Shown one piece after another: positions 6,027-12,450 of a DNA stretch of 14,506 nt (the stretch's first letter is position 1; the number at the start of each line of letters is the position of its first letter). The stretch is from Clostridia bacterium (GTDB lineage: Bacteria; Bacillota; Clostridia; Oscillospirales; CAG-272), in assembly GCA_017504335.1 (NCBI GenBank), contig JAFVRI010000044.1, positions 1 through 14,506 of the forward strand, in the 5' to 3' direction. The notes under the pieces are model-generated. The model made no database searches. It saw only the letters and a list, made by a program, of their open reading frames with translations, and had not been told where the DNA came from. Position numbers and translations under genes: made by a program.

Positions 6027-6893
6027 TCACTTATTAAACCGTATGACTACCTCTAAAAGCCGAGAACCGTTTGCGATATTCATGGATACATCCTTGCCTT
6101 CTCTTCGCCAAAGCTCTAATCGTTTTCTTAACTGGCGCAGGATTTCCATCGCTTCATCCTCCGGATCTGTGAATTCAAAACCGATCAGCTTTGCGGGTTC
6201 TTCCTCTGAAATCGAGGCTTTATTTGGCGTTTTTAAAAGCTTTTCTATGTATTGCTCGGTTTCTTGGACATTCATTTTTTCTTCGGATACCTTTTGTATG
6301 GTATGCTTTCTTGTTTCACTTGAATCCAATCGCAGCATTGCTCTGGCATGGCGTTCGGTTAAACCGAATTCCAGTATCATGCATTGCTCCTCGTAACTTA
6401 ATTTGAGGAGTCTTAGCTTGTTTGCCACGGCCGATTGGCTCATGGACATACGCCTTGCGACCTCATCTTGTGTAAGATTGTGAAGATCGATCAGCTTTTT
6501 AAAGCCGTAAGCCTGTTCAAACATGTTCAAATCCTCTCGCAAAAGATTCTCTATGATCGCCAATTCGGCGGATACCTGCTCGGTTGCCTCCATTACGATG
6601 CACGGAACGGTGAGATATCCGAGTAGCTTGGAGGCACGCAAACGCCGCTCGCCTGCAATCAGCTCATAGCTGTAGGTGTCATCCTCGTCATCAGTCTGAC
6701 GAACGGTTAACGGTTGGAGGATTCCGTATCTTCGGATGGAGTCAGCAAGGCGAATAATTGCGTTCTGATCGAATTCTGCGCGCGGCTGAGCGCGATTGGG
6801 GCGAATGTCATCGGTTTTGATCTGGATGATTTGCTTGGTCAGGTCTGCGGACGGCTCCTGCTTTTGACGCCAAAAATATTTAAGGTCGGTCAT
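6027..6893 (-). CDS. noc: Nucleoid occlusion protein Noc (ParB-family)
   Basis: A 288-residue ParB paralogue. Noc binds its own sites across the chromosome, spreads using CTP, attaches to the membrane and blocks division over the nucleoid. Residues 1-12 (MTDLKYFWRQKQ) could form a short amphipathic membrane-targeting helix like that of Bacillus Noc, in place of the GLG(K/R) ParA peptide. RPNRAQPRAEF (31-41), GERRLRASK (81-89) and ENLLREDLNMFEQA (115-128) form the CTP-binding core. The DNA-reading helix SQSAVANKLRLL (152-163) and LTERHARAM (178-186) carry the Q, K and R that mark Noc, where ParB has R, T-type and G residues. This supports noc over a second parB. ATG 6893 has AAAGGA about 12 bases upstream, a slightly long spacing. 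The gene has its own promoter and terminator. Confidence 0.88.
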   Translation of the reverse strand: MTDLKYFWRQKQEPSADLTKQIIQIKTDDIRPNRAQPRAEFDQNAIIRLADSIRRYGILQPLTVRQTDDEDDTYSYELIAGERRLRASKLLGYLTVPCIVMEATEQVSAELAIIENLLREDLNMFEQAYGFKKLIDLHNLTQDEVARRMSMSQSAVANKLRLLKLSYEEQCMILEFGLTERHARAMLRLDSSETRKHTIQKVSEEKMNVQETEQYIEKLLKTPNKASISEEEPAKLIGFEFTDPEDEAMEILRQLRKRLELWRREGKDVSMNIANGSRLLEVVIRFNK

Positions 6894-6919
6894 TTTTCTT
6901 CATTTCCTTTCTTTTTACA

Positions 6920-6935
6920 TGTTTCACGTGAAACA
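6920..6935. promoter_or_regulatory. parS: parS site 2 (ParB loading site)
   Basis: A perfect TGTTTCACGTGAAACA within a 20-bp palindrome (6918-6937). It lies in the noc leader, about 10-25 bases downstream of the predicted noc transcription start and upstream of its ribosome binding site. ParB loaded here could also lower noc transcription. Confidence 0.93.
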
Positions 6936-6951
6936 TGCCTTTGACATTTTT

Positions 6952-6960
6952 ATTATAACA
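6952..6960 (-). promoter_or_regulatory. Extended -10 promoter of noc
   Basis: The minus strand reads TGTTATAAT, a perfect -10 hexamer with a TGn extension. The region about 17-18 bases upstream (TACTTT or ACTTTT near 6975-6981) is a poor -35, so this would be a TGn-dependent promoter. The predicted start is near 6945, just before parS site 2. Confidence 0.6.
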
Positions 6961-7009
6961 CAAACAAGAAAGGAAAAAGTATGAAATCTGTCTGTACTTT
7001 TATGTCGCG

Positions 7010-7023
7010 AATTTGCGGGAAAT
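7010..7023. promoter_or_regulatory. Possible Noc-binding-like site
   Basis: AATTTGCGGGAAAT matches the Bacillus Noc consensus ATTTCCCGGGAAAT at 11 of 14 positions, with the right half CGGGAAAT perfect and three mismatches in the left half. It lies upstream of the noc promoter. One imperfect match can occur by chance, so this is only a candidate for autoregulation. Confidence 0.22.
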
Positions 7024-7069
7024 AGAGATGGATGCCTGAAAATTCGAGGCATTGTCGTGTGTATAAAAG

Positions 7070-7096
7070 AAAAAACCGCTTTTAGAGCGGTTTTTT
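7070..7096 (-). terminator. Intrinsic terminator of mnmG-rsmG, overlapping the rsmG stop
   Basis: An 11-bp perfect stem (7070-7080 with 7086-7096, CCGCT/AGCGG flanked by six A/T pairs) has a 5-base loop. On the minus strand it ends in TTTTTT. The last rsmG codons (Lys-Lys-Pro-Leu) form one arm and the TAA (7082-7084) lies in the loop. The symmetrical A and T tracts would let it work in either direction. Confidence 0.85.
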
Positions 7097-7810
7097 GGAT
7101 ATTTTGGAGAAATGCCTCGGAAAATTTTTTGGAGTAGCTGCTTTTTTATCGATAATGATCAGGTTTCGGCTCTCGGAGGAGTCGTTGGAAAATTTGAGAT
7201 CGCAGGGAAGCAGCTTTCTTGTTTTGCCTCCACATTGTGTTATGCAGCTTTTGGCTTCTGTCAATTCCTCTTCGGCTTGAGCTGACTTCATGGAGATCAT
7301 TGCGCCTCCTACCTTTGCAAAGGGGAGACACAGCTCGCATAAAACACGCAAATTGGCAACTGCTCTGGCGGTGACAATATCAAATTGTTCGCGAAATTCG
7401 GCTTTGATACCGTATTCCTCAGCTCTACCCGAGATCGCGGTCAGATTTTCTAACCCTAGTATGGATGCTGTTTCTTCCACGTAACGAATGCGCTTTGCGG
7501 TTCCGTCTAATGCCACGATGCGCAAATCGGGGCGAAAGATTGCCAAGGGAAGAGAAGGGAAGCCCGCTCCGCAACCGACGTCAATTACGGATGTGTTTGG
7601 GGGGATATGGGCAGAAATCATCAAGGAATCTACATAATGTTTAAAAATAATTGCGATTTCTTCGGTAATTGCGGTCAGATTCATGCTTTGGTTGACCGAT
7701 AACATTCTTTGCGTTAAATCAAAAAGCGCTTCTGCCTGCTCTGGAGTGCATTCCATGCCATTTAAGAAAAAAGCGCTTTGGCAAGCGGATACAAACTCGG
7801 GACGTGTCAT
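7082..7810 (-). CDS. rsmG: 16S rRNA (guanine-N7) methyltransferase RsmG (GidB)
   Basis: A 242-residue SAM-dependent methyltransferase that modifies N7 of G527 (E. coli numbering) in the 530 loop of 16S rRNA; loss usually gives low-level streptomycin resistance. Motifs: NLTAITE (44-50), FKHYVDSL (56-63), the SAM-binding glycine loop DVGCGAGFPSLPLA (77-90), the acidic LDGTAKR (101-107), TARAVANL (147-154) and MKS (174-176), all standard for the family. ATG 7810 has AAAGGA eight bases upstream. It follows mnmG by 34 bp, a gap holding parS site 3. The C-terminal tail (SKISKKPL) is shaped by the terminator that overlaps it. mnmG-rsmG is the conserved gidA-gidB pair. Confidence 0.95.
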   Translation of the reverse strand: MTRPEFVSACQSAFFLNGMECTPEQAEALFDLTQRMLSVNQSMNLTAITEEIAIIFKHYVDSLMISAHIPPNTSVIDVGCGAGFPSLPLAIFRPDLRIVALDGTAKRIRYVEETASILGLENLTAISGRAEEYGIKAEFREQFDIVTARAVANLRVLCELCLPFAKVGGAMISMKSAQAEEELTEAKSCITQCGGKTRKLLPCDLKFSNDSSESRNLIIIDKKAATPKNFPRHFSKISKKPL

Positions 7811-7828
7811 AGTATTTCCTTTCTATAA

Positions 7829-7844
7829 TGTTTCACGTGAAACA
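7829..7844. promoter_or_regulatory. parS: parS site 3 (ParB loading site)
   Basis: A perfect TGTTTCACGTGAAACA, with the palindrome extending to 22 bp (7826-7847) and thus into the mnmG stop codon (7845-7847). It fills most of the mnmG-rsmG gap and lies directly upstream of the rsmG ribosome binding site. Confidence 0.93.
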
Positions 7845-9707
7845 TTACTTCATGCCTAAATAAATCAGCAAAACCGAGATGTCTGCGGGATTCACTCCGC
7901 TGATTCTTGAAGCTTGTCCGATGGTGGCGGGTTTGATCTGATCGAGCTTTTGAGCGGCTTCGATACGAAGTCCCTTGATCGACTTATAGTCCAGATCTGC
8001 GGAGAGACGTTTCGTTTCCAAGCGTTCATGGCGCTCAACCTCCCGAAGCTGGCGCTTAATGTAGCCTTCGTATTTGATGGATACCTCTACGGTCAATATG
8101 ACACGCAAGGGAAGGGAAGGACGATCGGGATCAACCTCGCTCAACATTTCGTAGGTAACATCGGGCCTGCGTAGGAGATCTGCTAGGGAAGCACCACTAT
8201 TAAGGAGGGGCATTCCATATTTTTCCAAGAATGGCCGAAAATATTCGGGAGAACCGTGGGTGGATTCCAATCGATCGATTTCAGCCTTGATCATTTCCTG
8301 CTTTTTAAGGTATTTTTCATACCGTTCCTCGGAAATCAGACCGACTGCATAGCCCTTTGGTGTCAGTCTTGCGTCCGAATTGTCTTGCCGAAGCAAAAGT
8401 CTGTATTCCGAACGGGAGGTCATCATACGGTAAGGCTCGTTGGTTCCCTTGGTGACAAGATCGTCGATCAGGGTTCCGATATAGCTTTCGGAACGAGAAA
8501 GGATCAAGGGTTCTTTTCCGTGAAGCTTCAAGGATGCGTTCAATCCGGCAATCAGTCCCTGAGCGGCAGCCTCCTCATAGCCGGAGGTTCCGTTAAATTG
8601 CCCCGCACCGTAAAGTCCTTCCAGATTTTTACATTCCAAGGTCGGATAGAGCTGTGTGGGATCCATACAGTCATACTCGATTGCGTACGCATACCGCATG
8701 ACCTCGGCATGCTCAAAGCCTTGAAGGGAACGGAGCATTTTGTGTTGGACGTCGACGGGAAGGGAAGTGGAAAAGCCTTGAATATACATTTCCTCCGTGT
8801 CCGCTCCTACGGGCTCAATGAAGAGCTGGTGCCGCTCCTTGTCCGAAAAACGAACCAGCTTGTCCTCGATGGAGGGGCAATATCGGGGACCTGTTCCGTG
8901 GATCTGTCCGGAATACATAGCGGAGCGGGTAATATTATCGCGGATGATTTGGTGGGTATTTGCGTTGGTATAGACCACATGACAAGGGATTTGATCCTTT
9001 TCGTCAAAATCACCTTCCTCGGTCAGGGAGGAGTAGGGAATGATGGGGGCTTCTCCATCCTGACGCTCCAAGCCGTCAAAGCAAATGGAGCGGCGATTGA
9101 CACGCGCGGGCGTTCCGGTTTTGAATCGCATCAAGCGAATACCGAGACGTGTAAGAGCGTCGGAAAGCCCCTTGGCGGCAAGAAAGCCGTCAGGACCGCT
9201 TTCGTAGTTGATGTCGCCCACAAAGATGCGGCTGTCCAAATAGGTTCCTGTGCAGATGATGGCTGCTCTGCATTGCCAAACCTCGCCCAGACGGGTGGTA
9301 ACCGAACAAACCCTGCCATTTTCAACCCCGATATCTACAATTTCTGCTTGAATCAGTCTCAAATTGGGAATTTTTTCCAATCTCTCTTTCATCAAACGGT
9401 GATATTCCTTGCGGTCTGCTTGGATGCGCTTGGAGTGGACCGCGGCACCCTTTCCGAGATTCAAGGTTCTGGATTGAAGTGTGACCAGATCGGCAACCTG
9501 TCCCATTTCTCCGCCCAAGGCGTCGATCTCATAGACCAGATGCCCCTTTCCTGTTCCGCCGATGGAGGGATTGCAGGGCATATTGGCAATGGATTCCAAG
9601 GACATGGTGAAAAGGACCGTATCCGATCCCGTTCGCGCTGCCGCAAGTGCCGCCTCGATTCCTGCGTGTCCCGCGCCGATGACGGCAATCTCTGTAATTG
9701 CTGACAT
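7845..9707 (-). CDS. mnmG: tRNA uridine-5-carboxymethylaminomethyl synthesis enzyme MnmG (GidA)
   Basis: A 620-residue FAD-dependent enzyme that works with MnmE to build the cmnm5 side chain on U34 of several tRNAs. Motifs: the FAD-binding GAGHAG (11-16), MPCNPSIGGTGKGH (43-56) with the nearby EIDALGG (60-66), and the second family signature AGQFNGTSGYEEAAAQG in the middle of the protein. The C-terminal helical domain that binds MnmE and tRNA is present. Length is close to the usual 620-630. The start is set at the ATG at 9707, with AAAGGA eight bases upstream; a longer frame from 9767 adds 20 residues without homology. mnmE is not adjacent: the neighbour upstream is a PocR/AraC regulator. 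No strong promoter stands out in the 121-bp upstream gap; GATAAT at 9751-9756 is a weak -10 candidate. Confidence 0.96.
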   Translation of the reverse strand: MSAITEIAVIGAGHAGIEAALAAARTGSDTVLFTMSLESIANMPCNPSIGGTGKGHLVYEIDALGGEMGQVADLVTLQSRTLNLGKGAAVHSKRIQADRKEYHRLMKERLEKIPNLRLIQAEIVDIGVENGRVCSVTTRLGEVWQCRAAIICTGTYLDSRIFVGDINYESGPDGFLAAKGLSDALTRLGIRLMRFKTGTPARVNRRSICFDGLERQDGEAPIIPYSSLTEEGDFDEKDQIPCHVVYTNANTHQIIRDNITRSAMYSGQIHGTGPRYCPSIEDKLVRFSDKERHQLFIEPVGADTEEMYIQGFSTSLPVDVQHKMLRSLQGFEHAEVMRYAYAIEYDCMDPTQLYPTLECKNLEGLYGAGQFNGTSGYEEAAAQGLIAGLNASLKLHGKEPLILSRSESYIGTLIDDLVTKGTNEPYRMMTSRSEYRLLLRQDNSDARLTPKGYAVGLISEERYEKYLKKQEMIKAEIDRLESTHGSPEYFRPFLEKYGMPLLNSGASLADLLRRPDVTYEMLSEVDPDRPSLPLRVILTVEVSIKYEGYIKRQLREVERHERLETKRLSADLDYKSIKGLRIEAAQKLDQIKPATIGQASRISGVNPADISVLLIYLGMK

Positions 9708-9723
9708 GGTATTGTTCCTTTCA

Positions 9724-9740
9724 AACGGATTTCGTCCGTT
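9724..9740 (-). other. Small hairpin in the mnmG leader
   Basis: AACGGA (9724-9729) and TCCGTT (9735-9740) form a 6-bp stem with a 5-base loop (CGAAA on the transcript strand), ending four bases before the mnmG ribosome binding site. There is no U tract after it, so it is not a terminator. It may affect translation initiation; this is inferred. Confidence 0.3.
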
Positions 9741-9828
9741 ATTTTTGAAAATTATCGATTTTCCCAATGTTTTTTCTCATTTTCCCTTGCAAGAAGGGAG
9801 GGGATTTGTTAAAATAAATGTGTGGAAG

Positions 9829-10644
9829 TTATTGGGTGCGCCATTCGGTCGGCGTACAACCTACCGTGCGACGAAAGCATTTGGTGAAATAACCCGCATC
9901 GGAAAAGCCGCAGGATGCGGCAACCGAACCGACGGAAGCGTTGGTGGAGCGAAGAAGCTTTTTGGCTTCTTCCATGCGGATTTCGTTCAATTCTTCCATT
10001 ATGGTTTTACCGTACTCACGATAATACCATTTTGTTAAGGAGACCGTACTGCAATGGAAATTCATTGCCAGATCCGACAACGTAATAGGCTGCTGAAAAT
10101 TTCGGTGTAGATATTTTCGCACACCTGCGGGGATGTTTTCGGAAGGATTGGGAACCCCGCCCAATGCGGACAGACGCTCGGCAAGTGCTTCGAGAACTCG
10201 GCAGAGGTCCTCGTGTTCGGCTTTCGTATGTTTCTCCAGATATTGGATCTCCCGACAAAGGGTGTCATAATGATTCTCACCGCTTAAATAGGGCATGGCG
10301 GCTTCCAAGGGGGTCGATTCTTCTCCTTGAGGCAGGGACTTGCCCGCTATGAGAAAGCCGTTTAATTCTCCGCATACGTAGAGGGGAACGATAACTTCGA
10401 ATAACCCAAAGGGGCAACGGTACATATATAGTTTGCCCGATTCCAGGCAGGCTCGCCGTGCGGACAGATCCGAGGCGATGCATCGCTCCAGCGCTTGTTC
10501 GGAGCGGTGAAGTGCCCTGCAAAAACGTATTTGAGAGGAAGAACTTACGGAAAATACCGAATGAAATTCGCTGTCGCAAACACTAAGGTGCATTCTTGAC
10601 ATTCGTGCGAATGCGCAGAGAAGCTCTTCTGCTTCGCGGTTCAT
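9829..10644 (-). CDS. PocR-sensor AraC-family transcriptional regulator
   Basis: A 271-residue one-component regulator. Residues 1-105 form a PocR-type ligand-binding domain: spaced cysteines (C42, C55, C66, C77), the motif YRCPFGLFEVIVPL (75-88) and a G-x-x-x-G-F-L-I-A-G stretch (92-101). After a helical linker, residues about 173-271 are an AraC-type double helix-turn-helix, with LSDLAMNFHCSTVSLTKWYYREYG (189-212, in parts) and the conserved second-helix pattern VGSVAASCGFSDAGYFTKCFRR (238-259, in parts), ending G-C-T-P-x-E-W-R. The start is the ATG at 10644: AAGGAGG lies seven bases before it, while the upstream in-frame GTG at 10650 is only one base from it. It is divergent from the DUF4091 pair, its most likely target. 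The ligand is unknown; PocR domains sense small molecules such as diols or sugar derivatives. Confidence 0.85.
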   Translation of the reverse strand: MNREAEELLCAFARMSRMHLSVCDSEFHSVFSVSSSSQIRFCRALHRSEQALERCIASDLSARRACLESGKLYMYRCPFGLFEVIVPLYVCGELNGFLIAGKSLPQGEESTPLEAAMPYLSGENHYDTLCREIQYLEKHTKAEHEDLCRVLEALAERLSALGGVPNPSENIPAGVRKYLHRNFQQPITLSDLAMNFHCSTVSLTKWYYREYGKTIMEELNEIRMEEAKKLLRSTNASVGSVAASCGFSDAGYFTKCFRRTVGCTPTEWRTQ

Positions 10645-10671
10645 ATCCACACCTCCTTCCGTTACAGAGAT

Positions 10672-10700
10672 ATTATATCAAAAGTTCTGTCTTTTTTCAA
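10672..10700 (-). promoter_or_regulatory. SigA promoter of the PocR-AraC gene
   Basis: On the minus strand TTGAAA (10695-10700) and TATAAT (10672-10677) are separated by exactly 17 bases. Transcription would start about 20 bases before the ATG. On the plus strand the same 111-bp intergenic gap shows only a weak -10 (TATGTA near 10732) without a -35, as expected if the DUF4091 genes need an activator. Confidence 0.8.
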
Positions 10701-10755
10701 GAGGGAGTGGGCAATTTTTAAGAACAATAAATATGTAATAAAAGGAGATATGAAA

Positions 10756-12435
10756 ATGCCATGTATTGAAATGAAGCTGATGTCCTCTATGGAGAAGTGC
10801 TTTTTGGATGAGCGCTTGGAGTCTAAGCCCGAAACCAAAAGCTTTATGATGTTCCGAAATGAAAGACTTTCTTTTCAGGTAGGTGTTTCCCGAAACGATC
10901 CGGAACAGGTCGCTCGGATCCGAGTAGCTTTGTCAGGAGCATTGGCGGATTATGTGACGGTACAGCGTGTTGTCCACATTCCGTCTGTTTTCCCATACAA
11001 TCCAAAATTGGTGGATGAGGATTATCTGAGATATACCCCGGGTGTTTATCCCGATCTGATTGCGCCGCTCCATTATCGCGAGAGTATCTTTTTGCCTTGC
11101 GGACAGCTTCACACCTTCTGGTTGAATCTGTCTTTGCCCGAGGATGTTCGGGCGGGCGAATATGATTTGACCGTCAATCTGATTTCGGTCGATCCGAGCA
11201 GTGAAAAGGGAGAGATCATTGGCGCTGAGACTGCCTCGATTCGGGTTTTGGCGGCGGAGCTGCCTCCTCAAAAGCTGATCCGTACCGAGTGGTTTTATAC
11301 CGACTGCCTTGCCAACTATTACGGCGTTCGTGCCTTCTCCGAAAAGCACTGGAAGGTTATCGATTCCTTTATAAAAAAAGCGGTTGAGGGCGGAATCAAT
11401 ATGATTCTGACTCCCGTGTTTACTCCCGAGCTGGATACGTATATCGGCGGAGAGAGAATGACCACGCAGCTGGTGGATATTACGGTGGAGTCGGACGGCT
11501 CTTATACCTTTGGCTTTGAAAAGCTAAATCGGTGGATCGATCTGTGTCTTGACGCAGGTGTGGAATATTTTGAAATTCCTCACTTCTTTACTCAGTGGGG
11601 TGCCAAGCATGCACCCAAGTTTGTGGCGAAGGTGGGCGGTCGAACCAAACGGATCTTCGGCTGGGAGACCGATGCGCTGGGTGCGGAATATCGCAGCTTC
11701 CTCGGACAGCTGATTCCCGCTCTTTTGGATGCCTTCCGTGCCAAGGGAGTAGATAAGAGGTGTTATTTCCATGTATCCGACGAGCCGAGCCTTGCGCACT
11801 TAGAGCATTACAAAGCCTGCAAGGAGCTGATCGGTCAGTATCTGGAGGGTTATCCCATCATCGATGCGCTTTCCAATTATGAGTTCTATTCAACGGGCGC
11901 GTTGAAAAAGCCCGTACCTGCCACCAAAAAAATTGAGCCCTTCCTTGAACATAAGATCGAGGGTCTTTGGGCATATTACTGCGGTGCCAGTGGTTCCAAG
12001 GACGTCTCCAACCGATTCTTCTCCCTGTCTCAGGCACGTGTGCGCATCATTGGTGTGCAGCTCTGGCTCTATCACATTGAAGGATTTTTGCATTGGGGAT
12101 ATAATTTCTACAACAACCGATATTCCTACGACGCCGTCAATCCCTTTGCGGTCTCGGACGGCGAGGGCTTTGCCCCCTCGGGAGACACGTATCTTGTCTA
12201 TCCCGGAGATGACGGAACGGCTTGGGAATCCTTGCGGTTCTGTGCTTTGAAGGAATCGATGGACGATATTCGCGCCCTTGAGCTTTGCGAAAGCCTGTAT
12301 GGCAGGGAATTTACCGAACGTCTTGTGCTGGAGGGAACCGACGGTACGTTGACCTTCTCACATTATCCCCGAACGGCAGACTATTTGATCGACCTTCGAC
12401 GCAAGGTGGCTTTGGCGATTGATCGCAAAAGCTAA
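10756..12435 (+). CDS. DUF4091 / GH123-like protein, copy 1
   Basis: A 559-residue protein of the DUF4091 (PF13320) type, related to GH123 beta-N-acetylgalactosaminidases. An N-terminal beta-rich domain (about 1-170) precedes a TIM-barrel-like region starting near RTEWFYTDCLANYYG (176-190). The barrel includes GGINMILTPVFTPELDTY (212-229), YFEIPHFFTQWG (271-282), GWETDAL (302-308) and FHVSDEPS (338-345). D342-E343 corresponds to the Asp-Glu pair used for substrate-assisted hydrolysis in GH123. The C-terminus has the DUF4091 hallmark TYLVYPG...SLRFCALKESMDDIRALEL (478-510, in parts). There is no signal peptide, so it should be cytoplasmic. The start is set at the ATG at 10756: AAAGGAG lies eight bases upstream and the N-terminus then aligns with copy 2. 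The ATG at 10750 is too close to that site. The substrate is unknown. Confidence 0.82.
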   Translation: MPCIEMKLMSSMEKCFLDERLESKPETKSFMMFRNERLSFQVGVSRNDPEQVARIRVALSGALADYVTVQRVVHIPSVFPYNPKLVDEDYLRYTPGVYPDLIAPLHYRESIFLPCGQLHTFWLNLSLPEDVRAGEYDLTVNLISVDPSSEKGEIIGAETASIRVLAAELPPQKLIRTEWFYTDCLANYYGVRAFSEKHWKVIDSFIKKAVEGGINMILTPVFTPELDTYIGGERMTTQLVDITVESDGSYTFGFEKLNRWIDLCLDAGVEYFEIPHFFTQWGAKHAPKFVAKVGGRTKRIFGWETDALGAEYRSFLGQLIPALLDAFRAKGVDKRCYFHVSDEPSLAHLEHYKACKELIGQYLEGYPIIDALSNYEFYSTGALKKPVPATKKIEPFLEHKIEGLWAYYCGASGSKDVSNRFFSLSQARVRIIGVQLWLYHIEGFLHWGYNFYNNRYSYDAVNPFAVSDGEGFAPSGDTYLVYPGDDGTAWESLRFCALKESMDDIRALELCESLYGREFTERLVLEGTDGTLTFSHYPRTADYLIDLRRKVALAIDRKS

Positions 12436-12450
12436 AGGAGAAGAACGAAA

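Noticed and set aside
6027..6893. Calling this gene a second parB
   Set aside because: The recognition residues (SQS..ANK, TERHARA), the N-terminus and the gene order mnmG-rsmG-noc-parA-parB fit Noc better.
6981..7025. A 14-codon plus-strand ORF with GGA-rich upstream sequence between noc and rsmG
   Set aside because: Too short, no promoter on that strand in the right place, and it overlaps the region explained by noc upstream sequence and the Noc-like site.
8256..9704. A 482-codon plus-strand frame opposite mnmG
   Set aside because: It is the antisense shadow of mnmG, with low-complexity composition, no motif and no convincing ribosome binding site.
9708..9767. A 20-codon longer N-terminus for MnmG (start at 9767)
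   Set aside because: The ATG at 9707 has AAAGGA at proper distance and begins right before the FAD-binding strand, as in the family; the extension covers the leader hairpin.
9783..9799. A small hairpin (TCCCTT/AAGGGA) after the PocR-AraC gene as a terminator
   Set aside because: The stem has only 6 bp and neither strand has a U tract after it.
12035..12040. A further CACGTG core inside the first DUF4091 gene
   Set aside because: The flanks do not match parS (no TGTTT/AAACA arms), so it is a chance hexamer in coding sequence.
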